The notes: generated from the sequence alone by a model not told the origin. Positions 15,568 through 24,780 are shown, counted from the stretch's first letter. The stretch: DNA of 34,665 bases from an uncultured SAR116 cluster alpha proteobacterium (GCA_902616005.1 CACMRG010000016.1:1-34665); one strand, 5' to 3'. Made by a program: numbers and translations.

Positions 15568-15936
15568 ATGAGTCAGAAGAAAAACTTTTATAATATTAAT
15601 AATTTGGATGAAGGTATTAAAAGAAAACTTGGTGATGGTTTGTGGACAAGTATATTTTGTGGCGATCAAGCAATGATTTCTATAGTTACGATTGAGCCAA
15701 ATTGTGTAGGACAAATCCATTCTCATCCTGAGGAACAATGGGGGGTCATGTTGGAAGGATCCGGAGTAAGAATTCAAGGAGGCGAAAGAATTGAAATAAA
15801 AAAAGGTGATTTTTGGTTAACACCAGGTAATATCGATCATGGCATTGAAGCAGGAGAAAATGGCGCAAAGATCATGGATATATTTAGCCCTCCAAGAGAT
15901 CAATATAAAAAATCTGGATCTGGGTTTGGAGTATAA
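15568..15936 (+). CDS. Small single-domain cupin protein
   Basis: A 122-residue cupin. Motif 1 is IHSHPEEQWGVMLEG with His51, His53 and Glu56; motif 2 is GDFWLTPGNIDHGIEAGENG with His91, so a complete metal site is likely. It resembles cupins annotated as ectoine-synthase-like or dimethylsulfoniopropionate-lyase-like, but is too short and generic to name. AAGGAG at 15556-15561 gives a strong ribosome binding site 6 nt before the ATG. Placement directly behind the TauD-like gene suggests a shared substrate pathway. Confidence 0.88.
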   Translation: MSQKKNFYNINNLDEGIKRKLGDGLWTSIFCGDQAMISIVTIEPNCVGQIHSHPEEQWGVMLEGSGVRIQGGERIEIKKGDFWLTPGNIDHGIEAGENGAKIMDIFSPPRDQYKKSGSGFGV

Positions 15937-15950
15937 ATTAGGAAACCTGA

Positions 15951-16553
15951 ATGAAAATTAAATATTTTATGAGTCATGGAAGTCCCTGGACTTTTCTTGG
16001 GCACAAAAAAGTAAATGAAATTTCAAAAAAAAATAATTGTGAATTGGATATAATGCCTGTTAACTATGGAGAGATATTTCCAGTATCTGGAGGACTTCCT
16101 GTACATAAAAGGCCAATACAAAGACAAAAATATAGATTGCAAGAATTAAAACGATGGTCAGAATTTTTAAAGATTAAGCTTAATCCTGAGCCAAAACATT
16201 TTCCTTCAAGGTCTCTTTTGCCATCCAAAGTTATTATTTCTGTAAAGATATTAAATTTTGAAAATGTGAATGATATAGCCTATGCAATTATGGAGGGTCT
16301 GTGGATTAAAGAGATGAATATAGATGATCCAAAAAATTTAAAGAAAATATTAACAAGATTTATTAAAACTGCTGATGAAGTTATTGACTTTTCTGAAAGT
16401 AAACAAGTTGAGAAAGAAATGAATGAATATACTAAAGAGGCAATAGATCTTGCTGTTTTTGGTGCGCCAACCTATATAATAAATGACCAAATTTATTGGG
16501 GTCAGGATAGATTAGATTTTTTAGAAGGATATATTAAAAGAAAAAATAAATAG
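15951..16553 (+). CDS. 2-hydroxychromene-2-carboxylate isomerase / kappa-GST (DsbA-fold) family
   Basis: A 200-residue thioredoxin-fold protein with an all-helical insertion. The active-site region is FMSHGSPWTFLGHKK, with Ser11 in the place of the catalytic Ser of NahD-type isomerases rather than a CxxC. GAPTYIIN gives the cis-Pro turn, and YWGQDRLDFLE is the hallmark C-terminal motif of the HCCA isomerase group. Members use glutathione to isomerise aromatic-degradation intermediates or conjugate electrophiles. It follows the cupin by 14 nt and precedes the acyl-CoA dehydrogenase by 48 nt. Confidence 0.9.
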   Translation: MKIKYFMSHGSPWTFLGHKKVNEISKKNNCELDIMPVNYGEIFPVSGGLPVHKRPIQRQKYRLQELKRWSEFLKIKLNPEPKHFPSRSLLPSKVIISVKILNFENVNDIAYAIMEGLWIKEMNIDDPKNLKKILTRFIKTADEVIDFSESKQVEKEMNEYTKEAIDLAVFGAPTYIINDQIYWGQDRLDFLEGYIKRKNK

Positions 16554-16601
16554 ATTTTATTACTAATAATTAATAAAGTAGATTTCAAATAGAGAAACAT
16601 T

Positions 16602-17831
16602 ATGGATGATTTAAAAAAAAAAGTTACCAATTTAAATATAGTCAAGTCAGATAAAAAAGGATTTAATTGGAGAGATCCTCTAGATTTAGATGGGCAATTA
16701 TCAGAGGAAGAAAAGCTTATTAGAGATACAGCTTATGATTATGCTCAAGGTAGTTTATTACCAAGAGTTGAAGAAGCCTTTTTAGAAGAGAATACAGATT
16801 TAAAAATTTTTAGAGAGATGGGAGAACTTGGTCTTTTGGGAGTTACCATATCTGAGAAGTATGGTTGTGCAGGTGCATCTTACGTTTCTTATGGTTTAGT
16901 TGCTAGAGAAGTTGAAAGAATTGACTCTGGATACAGATCAATGATGTCAGTGCAATCTTCGTTGGTTATGCATCCTATAAATGCTTTTGGAAGTGAAGAA
17001 CAAAAACAAAAATTTTTACCAAAACTTGCTAGTGGTGATTTTATAGGTTGTTTTGGATTAACTGAGCCAGATGCTGGATCTGATCCTGGTGGAATGAAAA
17101 CTACAGCCAAAAAAGTTGATGGTGGGTATGAATTATCTGGATCAAAAATGTGGATTTCCAATTCACCAATTGCTGATGTATTTATAGTGTGGGCAAAATC
17201 AGAAAATCATTCAAAAAAAATTAAAGGTTTCATCCTTGAAAAAGGTATGAAAGGCCTGAGTGCTCCAAAAATAAATAAAAAGCTTTCATTACGTGCTTCT
17301 ATTACAGGAGAAATTGTAATGGATAAAGTTTTTGTTCCTGAAGAAAATATGTTGCCAAAAATTGAAGGTCTAAAAGGACCTTTTAGTTGTTTAAATAGAG
17401 CGAGGTATGGAATATCTTGGGGTGTTATGGGTGCTGCTGAAGATTGCTGGTATAGAGCCTTACAATATACATTGGATAGAAAGCAGTTTGGTAAACCATT
17501 GGCCTCTACACAACTTATTCAAAAAAAACTAGCTGACATTCAAACTGAAATAACATTAGGACTTCATGCATCTTTAAGAGTTGGAAGACTTTTTGATGAA
17601 GGAAAACTAGCCCCTGAGGCAATTTCCATAGTAAAAAGAAATAATTGTGGAAAGGCTCTAGATATAGCAAGACTGTCAAGAGACATGCATGGAGGCAATG
17701 GTATACATGCAGAATATCAAGTTATGAGACATCTAATGAACCTAGAAACTGTAAATACTTATGAAGGTACACATGATGTTCATGCACTCATTTTAGGTAG
17801 AGCACAAACTGGTATTCAAGCTTTTTTTTAA
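16602..17831 (+). CDS. gcdH: Glutaryl-CoA dehydrogenase
   Basis: A 409-residue acyl-CoA dehydrogenase. It has the glutaryl-CoA dehydrogenase N-terminus ([17 protein letters not shown]), FAD-contact segments [17 protein letters not shown] and [18 protein letters not shown], and the catalytic glutamate in [17 protein letters not shown] (about Glu388). [17 protein letters not shown] and [14 protein letters not shown] are also characteristic of this branch. It oxidises and decarboxylates glutaryl-CoA to crotonyl-CoA, in lysine, tryptophan or aromatic-acid breakdown, passing electrons to ETF. No LysR or CoA-transferase gene is adjacent. It ends 6 nt before a convergent gene. Confidence 0.93.
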   Translation: MDDLKKKVTNLNIVKSDKKGFNWRDPLDLDGQLSEEEKLIRDTAYDYAQGSLLPRVEEAFLEENTDLKIFREMGELGLLGVTISEKYGCAGASYVSYGLVAREVERIDSGYRSMMSVQSSLVMHPINAFGSEEQKQKFLPKLASGDFIGCFGLTEPDAGSDPGGMKTTAKKVDGGYELSGSKMWISNSPIADVFIVWAKSENHSKKIKGFILEKGMKGLSAPKINKKLSLRASITGEIVMDKVFVPEENMLPKIEGLKGPFSCLNRARYGISWGVMGAAEDCWYRALQYTLDRKQFGKPLASTQLIQKKLADIQTEITLGLHASLRVGRLFDEGKLAPEAISIVKRNNCGKALDIARLSRDMHGGNGIHAEYQVMRHLMNLETVNTYEGTHDVHALILGRAQTGIQAFF

Positions 17832-17837
17832 AAAAAA

Positions 17838-18812
17838 TTATTTATTTAAATCCTCTTCAATGTAGACTTTAATTATTTCTTCAAAACTATTTTCAGCTTT
17901 AAACCCTAAGTCTAATGCCCTGGTAGTGTCTAAATCTCTTGCCCACCCTTGAACAATATTATCTATTTTAGGATCAATTTCATGTTTAATTAACTTAACT
18001 GTATCTTCACCAGCAACTTTTCTTAGTGCTTCAATTTGTTCTTCAACAGTTGCTGACAAACCTGGCATGCTTAAGTTTATTCTATGATTTAGTTTCTTAG
18101 TGTCAATTTCAGCAGCATGCAAGAGAAAGCCTGCCGCAGACCTTGGTGAAGCATGCCAATGTCTTACAGTTGTACTGACAGGCAATCTTGCTTCTATTCC
18201 ATTTAAAGGCTCCCTAATAATACCAGAAAAAAATCCAGAAGCAGCCAGATTTGGTTTTCCTGGTCTAACACAAATTGTAGGCAATCGAATAGAGATACCA
18301 TCAACCATACCTTTTCTGGAGTAATCTGCTAAAAGTAATTCTGAAATTGCCTTTTGCGCTCCATAAGATGTTAATGGTGTTGTAAAAAAATCATCAGGAA
18401 TTTTTTCTGGGAAAGGTGCTCCAAATACTGCGATTGAGCTTGTAAAAACTAGTCTTGGTTTATAATCATCGCCTAACTCTCTAATTGCCTCAAATAATTC
18501 CCAACTTCCTTTTGTATTAATGTTCCAACCTAAATCGAATTCTTCTTCAGCTTGTCCTGAAACTATTGCTGCTAGATGAAAAATAATATCTGGTTTAGAA
18601 GAAACTAAGCTTTTACTAATTTCTTTTTTGGATATATCTCCAGTGATTATTTCAACTTCAAAATTTGTATCACCTGGAAAAGGAGCTTTAACAATATCAA
18701 AAAGTTTAAATTTTTTAATTTCTTTACCTTTTACTGATTTTTTTATAATTAATTTATTTAAAAGTTTTTGCCCTACCATTCCTGCAGCGCCTAAAATTAA
18801 AACTTCCATCAT
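17838..18812 (-). CDS. denD: NAD-dependent epimerase/dehydratase family, D-erythronate dehydrogenase (DenD)-like
   Basis: An extended SDR of about 323 residues. The cofactor motif is LGAAGMVGQKL, and the catalytic pair Tyr/Lys sits in SYGAQKAISELL after FTSSIAVFGAP. DenD-type marks are ISIRLPTICVRPGKPN, ASGFFSGIIREPLNG and TVRHWHASPRSAAGFLLHA. DenD oxidises D-erythronate to 2-oxo-erythronate; relatives act on uronic acids and related sugar acids. Two consecutive ATGs occur; the second (18809) has a better distance from GGAG (5 nt) than the first (2 nt). It is divergent from the KDPG aldolase gene with an 83-nt spacer holding a long dyad. Confidence 0.85.
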   Translation of the reverse strand: MMEVLILGAAGMVGQKLLNKLIIKKSVKGKEIKKFKLFDIVKAPFPGDTNFEVEIITGDISKKEISKSLVSSKPDIIFHLAAIVSGQAEEEFDLGWNINTKGSWELFEAIRELGDDYKPRLVFTSSIAVFGAPFPEKIPDDFFTTPLTSYGAQKAISELLLADYSRKGMVDGISIRLPTICVRPGKPNLAASGFFSGIIREPLNGIEARLPVSTTVRHWHASPRSAAGFLLHAAEIDTKKLNHRINLSMPGLSATVEEQIEALRKVAGEDTVKLIKHEIDPKIDNIVQGWARDLDTTRALDLGFKAENSFEEIIKVYIEEDLNK

Positions 18813-18828
18813 TTCTCCTTAATTAAAC

Positions 18829-18862
18829 ATTGAATAATATGTAATAAAAAGCATAATTCAAT
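18829..18862. promoter_or_regulatory. Long bulged inverted repeat between denD-like and eda genes
   Basis: ATTGAAT (18829-18835), AA, TATG (18838-18841) is matched by CATA (18852-18855) and ATTCAAT (18856-18862), with a 10-nt spacer. The 11-bp arms are interrupted only by the AA bulge on the left. It lies in the middle of the divergent spacer, where it could be an operator controlling both genes. It shares the GAAT/ATTC element with the dyad at 2822-2846. High AT content weakens the case. Confidence 0.35.
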
Positions 18863-18895
18863 TTTAAATAAAAGATAATCGAAAAAATTTTTAAG

Positions 18896-19501
18896 ATGAT
18901 TAATATAAACTTTAAGAATATAAATGTCTTACCCATTTTAGATATAGATAAAAATGTAGATCCAGAAAAACTTATTAATGCTTTGATTGATGGAAAAATA
19001 AATACAGTTGAAATTACACTTAGAAATGATAAAGCATTTGATAACATAAAATTTATTCGTAAAAAATTTCCTAACTTAACACTTGGAGTTGGTACTATCG
19101 TTAACATTGACCAACTTAAAAAGGCTATAAATTTAGGAGCAGATTTTGGAATAAGTCCTGGCTTTGAAACTGAAATATTAAAATATGCAAAGGAGAATAA
19201 TTTTTCATATATACCAGGTGTTTCAACTGCATCAGAAATTATATCATGTTTAAAATTTGATTGTAATTTCCTTAAACTTTTTCCTGCTGAACCACTTGGT
19301 GGCATATCATATTTAAATTCTTTAAGTGGTCCATTTCCTAATGTATCATTTTGTCCTACAGGAGGAATTAATAGTGGTAATTATTTATCTTGGTTATCTC
19401 AAAAAAATGTTTTGTGTGTTGGCGGAAGTTGGATAGCACCTAAAAATGACATTAAATATGATGAGATAAAGAAAAGAGCATTAGAGGTTTTAAAAAATTA
19501 A
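18896..19501 (+). CDS. eda: KDPG/KHG aldolase (2-dehydro-3-deoxyphosphogluconate aldolase)
   Basis: A 201-residue class I aldolase. The early motif is VLPILDIDKNVDPEKLINAL, the general acid/base Glu is in TVEITLRNDKA, GVGTIVN and GADFGISPGF follow, and the Schiff-base Lys is in FLKLFPAEPLGGISYL. CPTGGINSGNYLSWL is the phosphate-binding end. It cleaves KDPG to pyruvate and glyceraldehyde-3-phosphate. Together with the KDG kinase at 29528-30460 it forms the lower half of the sugar-acid pathway proposed for this region. The following SDR gene starts 10 nt later. Confidence 0.93.
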   Translation: MININFKNINVLPILDIDKNVDPEKLINALIDGKINTVEITLRNDKAFDNIKFIRKKFPNLTLGVGTIVNIDQLKKAINLGADFGISPGFETEILKYAKENNFSYIPGVSTASEIISCLKFDCNFLKLFPAEPLGGISYLNSLSGPFPNVSFCPTGGINSGNYLSWLSQKNVLCVGGSWIAPKNDIKYDEIKKRALEVLKN

Positions 19502-19511
19502 TGAGGTTCTG

Positions 19512-20212
19512 ATGATAGATTTAAAAAATAAAGTTATAATGATATCAGGTGCGAATAGGGGAATTGGTTATGCAACTGCTAAACTTCTTAAAGAAAAAGG
19601 CTGCATTTTAAGTTTAGCTGCAAGAAACTCTAATGATATTAAATTTGGTGGAGATAATGTTTTAAACTGCACGTGGGATGCAAAAGAAAAAAATTATCTA
19701 ATTATTGGGTGTCTGAAACTATTTCACATTTTGGAAAAATTGACGGCTTGGTTATGAATGCCGGTGTTGAACTTGGAGGTGATTTAGAAGGTGATAGTGA
19801 AGAAGAATTTGATGAAATGTTTGAAGTTAATTTTAAGGGGCCGTTAAGACTTGTTAGGGAAGCTCTGCCTGAGTTAAGAAAAACAGGGTCAGGTAGAATA
19901 ATCAATGTTGTGTCTCTAGCAGGCAAAAGACCAAGAAATCCAAAAATATTAGGTTATTCAGCATCTAAATTTGCTGCAATGTCTTTAACTAATGCGATAA
20001 GAATTTCAGGATGGGACGATGGTGTTAGAGCAACATCAGTTTGTCCTGGAATGGTTAGAACAAGAATGACAGATGAAGTAACTGTTCCTGACGGAGAATT
20101 CAAAATGGAACCCGAAGCTATTGCAGAAACTATATCTTATGCATTAACTTTACCAAATAGTGCTGCAGTTGCAGAAATACTTGTAAATAGTAGATTAGAA
20201 TCAATGTTTTAA
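19512..20212 (+). pseudogene. SDR-family dehydrogenase split by a one-base frameshift in an A7 run
   Basis: Two frames together make one ordinary SDR of about 233 residues. The first part (from ATG 19512) has LKNKVIMISGANRGIGYA and runs out of frame after WDAKEK. The second frame continues with LSNYWVSETISHFGKIDG, VMNAGVELGG, then INVVSLAGKRP, and GYSASKFAAMSLTNAI with the full Ser-Tyr-Lys set. The break is at the A7 run 19687-19693; one extra A gives KEKKLSNYWVSE without interruption. Both halves are well conserved with no other lesions, so a sequencing or assembly error or a very recent mutation is most likely. It lies between eda and an aminotransferase gene and would oxidise a sugar acid or related alcohol. 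Confidence 0.85.
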
Positions 20213-20223
20213 TATTGTGTATT

Positions 20224-21375
20224 ATGAAAAAATCTAAAAGAGGAAATGTTGATCCATTTATCGTAATGGACGTTATGGAAAATGCCAGGAAAGCTGAAGA
20301 AAGAGGTAAAGATATTGTCCATATGGAAGTTGGTCAACCTGGTACGCCAGCACCAATAGATGCACAAAAAGAACTTATAAAAATAATGAAGAATGATAGT
20401 TTGGGCTATACTGTTGCATTAGGTATACCTGAATTAAGACAAAGAATTTCTCAATTATATGGTGATTGGTATAATCTGGATTTAAATCCTAACAGAATTA
20501 TTATTACCTCTGGATCATCAGCTGGTTTTATTTTATCTTTTTCATCATTATTTGATGCTAAAGACAGAGTTGGAATTTGTTCTCCAGGTTATCCAAGTTA
20601 TAGACAAATTTTAAAAGCACAAGATTTAGAGCCTGTATTAATAGAGACAAAATTTGAAAATAATTTCCAACCATTTTCAAAAGATTTGAAAGATATTAAT
20701 CTTTCTGGAGTTTTAATTGCCTCTCCTGCAAACCCAACTGGATCTATGTTAAATTACAATCAATTAGAAAGTTTAATAAATACTTCATTAGAAAATAATA
20801 TCTCTTTTATTAGTGATGAAATTTATCATGGAATAGAGTATGAAAAAAAGGCAACAACAGCTCTTCAAATAACTGATCAATGCTATGTAATTAATTCATT
20901 TTCTAAGTATTTTTCAATGACAGGGTGGAGAGTAGGTTGGATGGTTGTTCCTGAAGATCACGTAAGACAAATTGAAAGATTAGCTCAAAATATGTTTATT
21001 TGTGCTCCTCATGCAAGTCAAATAGCTGCTCTTTATGCTATGGATTGTAAAGATGAATTGAAAAGTAATATGAGTGTTTATAAAGAAAATAGAAAGCTAA
21101 TGATAAAAGGTTTGAAAGAGGCAGGTTTTTCTAAAATATCTTCTCCTGACGGTGCTTTTTACATTTATGCAGATATTAACAAATTTTGTAATGATAGTTT
21201 AGGATTTGCAAATAAAGTTTTAGAGGATGCAAAAGTAGCGATAACTCCAGGATTAGATTTTGATCCAAAAAATGGTCATTCAACAATTAGATTTTCTTAT
21301 GCAAGAAGCACTGAAGACATAATAAGAGGTTTAGATAAACTAAATATTTTTATGAAAAATAATAAATATATTTAG
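20224..21375 (+). CDS. Class I/II PLP-dependent aminotransferase
   Basis: A fold-type I aminotransferase of 383 residues from the ATG at 20224; an in-frame TTG lies 9 nt earlier, and neither has a clear ribosome binding site. Motifs: DSLGYTVALGIPELRQRIS near the N-terminus, TSGSSAGFILSFSSLFD (phosphate-binding), SPANPTGSMLN, ISDEIYHGIEY (Asp contacts the pyridine N), and SFSKYFSMTGWRVGWMV with the PLP-binding Lys. The last conserved Arg is in IRFSYARS. This subgroup usually acts on aspartate, aromatic or branched amino acids; the donor is not evident. It starts 12 nt after the split SDR and shares its final 4 nt with the convergent MDR gene. Confidence 0.93.
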   Translation: MKKSKRGNVDPFIVMDVMENARKAEERGKDIVHMEVGQPGTPAPIDAQKELIKIMKNDSLGYTVALGIPELRQRISQLYGDWYNLDLNPNRIIITSGSSAGFILSFSSLFDAKDRVGICSPGYPSYRQILKAQDLEPVLIETKFENNFQPFSKDLKDINLSGVLIASPANPTGSMLNYNQLESLINTSLENNISFISDEIYHGIEYEKKATTALQITDQCYVINSFSKYFSMTGWRVGWMVVPEDHVRQIERLAQNMFICAPHASQIAALYAMDCKDELKSNMSVYKENRKLMIKGLKEAGFSKISSPDGAFYIYADINKFCNDSLGFANKVLEDAKVAITPGLDFDPKNGHSTIRFSYARSTEDIIRGLDKLNIFMKNNKYI

Positions 21376-22367
21376 GGTATCAATACAGTTGCACCAATTG
21401 TTTTCCTTGCTTCTATAGCTTTATGTGCTTCACTAACCTCTGAAAGAGGATATAAATGATTTACATTAGATTTAATTTTACCAGTTTTTAAAATTTCAAA
21501 CAAATCATTGGCACTGTTTACTAAATCTTCTCTTTTTTCCATATAATGCATTATAGCTGGTCTAGTTAAAAAAAGAGAACCTCGGGTTCCTAGTTCAATT
21601 ACATCAACTGGATCGGGCGCACCTGATGCATGCCCGTATGATGCTAGAATTCCCATTGGTCTCAGGCAATCCATTGACCTTTTAAAAGTATCTTTGCCGA
21701 TAGATTCATAAACAATTGGACATCCTTGACCTTCAGTTACTTCACGAACTGTTTTAACAAAATCTCCCTTTGAATGTATAACAGTATAATCAGCACCAGC
21801 ATCTTTTGCTTTTTGAGCCTTTTCTTCTGAACTTACTGTTCCAATAATAGTTGCTCCTAAATATTTAGCCCATTGACACAAAATTAATCCCATGCCTCCA
21901 GCAGCAGCATGTATCAAAATTACGTCACCTTTTTTTACTTTATATGTTCTCTTGAGAAGAAACTGAGCTGTTAAACCTTTAAGCATTAAAGCTGCCAAGT
22001 CATTATCAGATAAATTTGTCAAATCTTCAGGTACTTTTATAAGTTTATTTGCTGGATAAACTCTTTTTTGACTATATGCTCCATGAGGCGGAAGAGCATA
22101 GGCTACTCTATCACCTATATTAAAATCAGATATTTCAGAACCTATTCCCTCAACTATTCCAACACCTTCAATGCCAAGAACTATAGGTAAATCTGGAACA
22201 GGCCACGGATGTGGCATTCCTCTTCTATGATAGGTATCTATATAATTGACACCTACAGCTGTGTTTTTAATTAATACTTCATTATTTTGTGGATCTGGAA
22301 CATCAACATCTTCCCATTTAAATACATCGGGCTTGCCTTTTTCATATATAACAGCACCTTTAGTCAT
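21372..22367 (-). CDS. Quinone oxidoreductase-like MDR protein
   Basis: A 331-residue medium-chain reductase of the zinc-independent quinone oxidoreductase group. IVLGIEGVGIVEGIGSE and IGDRVAYALPPHGAYSQKRV mark the catalytic domain; no structural or catalytic Zn-Cys cluster is seen. The nucleotide motif is AAAGGMGLILCQWAKYLGA. It is expected to reduce quinones or enones with NADPH. It lies 3 nt downstream of the FAA-hydrolase gene on the same strand and is the more downstream gene. A second member of the family is at 24895-25869. Confidence 0.92.
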   Translation of the reverse strand: MTKGAVIYEKGKPDVFKWEDVDVPDPQNNEVLIKNTAVGVNYIDTYHRRGMPHPWPVPDLPIVLGIEGVGIVEGIGSEISDFNIGDRVAYALPPHGAYSQKRVYPANKLIKVPEDLTNLSDNDLAALMLKGLTAQFLLKRTYKVKKGDVILIHAAAGGMGLILCQWAKYLGATIIGTVSSEEKAQKAKDAGADYTVIHSKGDFVKTVREVTEGQGCPIVYESIGKDTFKRSMDCLRPMGILASYGHASGAPDPVDVIELGTRGSLFLTRPAIMHYMEKREDLVNSANDLFEILKTGKIKSNVNHLYPLSEVSEAHKAIEARKTIGATVLIP

Positions 22368-22370
22368 GAA

Positions 22371-23213
22371 TTATCCAGTAACACATGTTTGTTTTTGTTC
22401 ACCTAACCCTTCAATCCCAAGCTTCATAACATCCCCAGGTTTTAAAAAAACTGGAGGTTTCATACCAAGACCAACCCCAGGAGGAGTCCCAGTTGCAATT
22501 ACATCACCAGGAAATAAAGTCATAAATTGAGATAAATAGTGGACAATATGATCTCCTGAAAAAATCATTGTTTTTGTGGAGCCATTTTGCATTCTTTGAC
22601 CATTGACATCTAAAAACATAGAAAGATTTTGTACATCATCAATCTCATCAGTTGTGACAAGATATGGGCCAATTGGTCCAAATGTGTCACATGATTTACC
22701 TTTAGTCCATTGCCCTGATCTTTTAATTTGGAAATCTCTCTCAGAAACATCATTGACAACACAATAACCAGCAATGTGATTTTTAGCTTCAGATTCAGCA
22801 ATATACTTTGTTTTTTTGCCAATTATTATTCCAAGTTCGACTTCCCAATCTGTTGCAGTAGAAGTTCTTGGTATTTCGACATTATCATTGGGGCCAATTA
22901 TTGCAGATGTCGCTTTTGAAAATAAAATTGGTTCTTCAGGAGCTTCTGCACCAGTTTCAGCTGCATGATCAGAAAAGTTAAGCCCTATACATAAAAATTT
23001 ACCAACATTGTTTACACAAGGACCAATTCTTGGATTACCGTTAACTTCCGGCAAAGAAGAAGTATCTAACTTTTTTAATTTATCTAAACTTTCTGGTGCT
23101 ATAGTATTACCATTTATATCATCAATTACGCTTGATAAATCTCTTATTTTCCCACTTTGGTCAATTAATCCAGGTTTTTCCTCTCCAGCGTTTCCAAATC
23201 TTAGTAACTTCAT
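22371..23213 (-). CDS. Fumarylacetoacetate hydrolase family protein (2,4-diketo-3-deoxy acid hydrolase or related)
   Basis: A 280-residue FAH-domain protein. The family core is KFLCIGLNFSDHAAETGAEA, PILFSKATSAIIGPND, DWEVELGIIIGKKTKYI with acidic metal ligands, SERDFQIKRSGQWTKGKSCD, FGPIGPYLVT, and the C-terminal FPGDVIATGTPPGVG. QWTKGKSCDTFGP is shared with 2,4-diketo-3-deoxy-L-fuconate hydrolases and with ureidoglycolate lyases. Given the sugar-acid setting a C-C hydrolase of a 2,4-diketo-3-deoxy acid is the better guess. It is in a minus-strand run behind the UxaA-type dehydratase (43 nt). Confidence 0.9.
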   Translation of the reverse strand: MKLLRFGNAGEEKPGLIDQSGKIRDLSSVIDDINGNTIAPESLDKLKKLDTSSLPEVNGNPRIGPCVNNVGKFLCIGLNFSDHAAETGAEAPEEPILFSKATSAIIGPNDNVEIPRTSTATDWEVELGIIIGKKTKYIAESEAKNHIAGYCVVNDVSERDFQIKRSGQWTKGKSCDTFGPIGPYLVTTDEIDDVQNLSMFLDVNGQRMQNGSTKTMIFSGDHIVHYLSQFMTLFPGDVIATGTPPGVGLGMKPPVFLKPGDVMKLGIEGLGEQKQTCVTG

Positions 23214-23256
23214 TTTGATCTCCTAATTTTAATTTAATTATTTTGAATTTATTTAA

Positions 23257-24780
23257 CTACATTGTTGCTCCAATTTGCCATGGAACAAATTCTAAATCAC
23301 CTAGACCTTGTTTTTCAGACTTTGATTTTTCTCCAGAAGCTACCCTAACTAACAGGTCAAATATTTCGCTTCCAACTGTTTCAATGCTTTCATTATTTGT
23401 AACAACTTTTCCTGCATTAACGTCCATATCTTCTTTCATATGTTCATACATTTCAGTATTAGTAGCTATTTTTATAGATGGTGAAGGTTTTGAACCAAAA
23501 GCAGAACCTCTTCCAGTTGTAAAACTTACAAGATTACAGCCTGTAGCTATTTGCCCAGTAACTGATGCTGGATCGTAGCCAGGACTATCCATGAATAAAA
23601 AACCTTTAGATTTTGCTTTTTCAGCATAAAGAAGTACATCATTTAATGGCGTAGTTCCTCCTTTTGCAGCAGCACCTAAAGATTTTTCTAATATAGTTGT
23701 AAGTCCACCTGCCTTATTGCCAGGAGAAGGATTATTGTTAAGACTTCCTTTATTTCTACTAACATAATCTTCCCACCAAAGAATTCTATCAACTAATTTA
23801 TCACCAACAGTTTTGTTTATTGCTCTCCTAGTTAGCAAGTGTTCAGCTCCATAAATTTCAGGTGTTTCTGCTAAAACTGCAGTACCTCCATTTTTAACTA
23901 AAAGATCTGCCGCATGACCAAGGGCAGGATTTGAAGTAATACCTGACCATGCGTCTGAACCACCACACTGAAGTGCTAGTGAGAGATGTTCAACTGATTG
24001 AGGAGATCTTTTTAATTGATTGATTTCTGGTAACATTGATTGTATGCGCTTAATACCTTCTTGAATTGTTTTTCTTAACCCTCCCATTTCTTGTATGGTC
24101 ATTGTTTGAAAAAAAGGATTTTCATTTAAGTTATAAGCGTCAAGTAAAAACTTAATTTGGTTGGCTTCACAACCTAATCCTATTAAAAGAACTCCAGCTA
24201 AGTTAGGATGTTGGATATAGCCTAATAAGACTCTTTGTAAAGCTTCAAAGCCATCTCCAGAGTCTGCCATTCCACAACCTGTACCATGTGTAAAAGATAC
24301 AACTCCATCAACGTTAGGATATTGTGAAAGTATATTATCATCAAAAGCATTTGCAATATTCCTAGCTGCAGTTGCAGAACAATTGACGGAAGTTAAAATG
24401 CCGATATAATTTCTTGTTCCTACTTGACCATTGGGTCTTTTAAAACCGTCAAAGGTAGGTCTTTGACTTTCTGGAACAAAATTTGGCAACCTTATTGATG
24501 TTGAAAACTCATAATCATGTTCTGTTGACTTGAACTCAGTATTTTCTACATGAACATGTTCGCCTATATTTATATCATTTCTGGCTAGACCAATAATTTG
24601 GTCATATTTAATAATCTTTTCACCTTTTAAAATTTTCTTTAAAGCAATTTTATGGCCTTTTGGTATATCATTTTCAACTTTAATATGTTGTGTGATTTCT
24701 CCTTTAGCAATGTTATTAAATGCTGTTGCGACATTGTCATTAGAATTAAGTTTTATAGTTAGTATATCATCAACACTCAT
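23257..24780 (-). CDS. uxaA: UxaA-family altronate dehydratase
   Basis: A 507-residue full-length UxaA-type protein: an N-terminal SAF domain (about residues 10-75, GKGEITQHIKVENDIPKGHK region) fused to the catalytic part. Characteristic stretches are FDGFKRPNGQVGTRNYIGIL, VVSFTHGTGCGMADSG, LLIGLGCEANQI, ALQCGGSDAWSGITSNPALG and GTTPLNDVLLYAEKA, ending with FTTGRGSAFGSKPSPSIKIA. Cysteines in TGCGM and LGCE fit the metal-binding role known for the family. Altronate dehydratase makes 2-keto-3-deoxygluconate; relatives use galactarate or other aldarates, so the exact substrate is not certain. It is transcribed divergently from the MDR gene at 24895. Confidence 0.88.
   Translation of the reverse strand: MSVDDILTIKLNSNDNVATAFNNIAKGEITQHIKVENDIPKGHKIALKKILKGEKIIKYDQIIGLARNDINIGEHVHVENTEFKSTEHDYEFSTSIRLPNFVPESQRPTFDGFKRPNGQVGTRNYIGILTSVNCSATAARNIANAFDDNILSQYPNVDGVVSFTHGTGCGMADSGDGFEALQRVLLGYIQHPNLAGVLLIGLGCEANQIKFLLDAYNLNENPFFQTMTIQEMGGLRKTIQEGIKRIQSMLPEINQLKRSPQSVEHLSLALQCGGSDAWSGITSNPALGHAADLLVKNGGTAVLAETPEIYGAEHLLTRRAINKTVGDKLVDRILWWEDYVSRNKGSLNNNPSPGNKAGGLTTILEKSLGAAAKGGTTPLNDVLLYAEKAKSKGFLFMDSPGYDPASVTGQIATGCNLVSFTTGRGSAFGSKPSPSIKIATNTEMYEHMKEDMDVNAGKVVTNNESIETVGSEIFDLLVRVASGEKSKSEKQGLGDLEFVPWQIGATM

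Noticed and set aside
19702-19926. Minus-strand frame opposite the split SDR
   Set aside because: Opposite-strand shadow; the SDR motifs on the plus strand continue through it.
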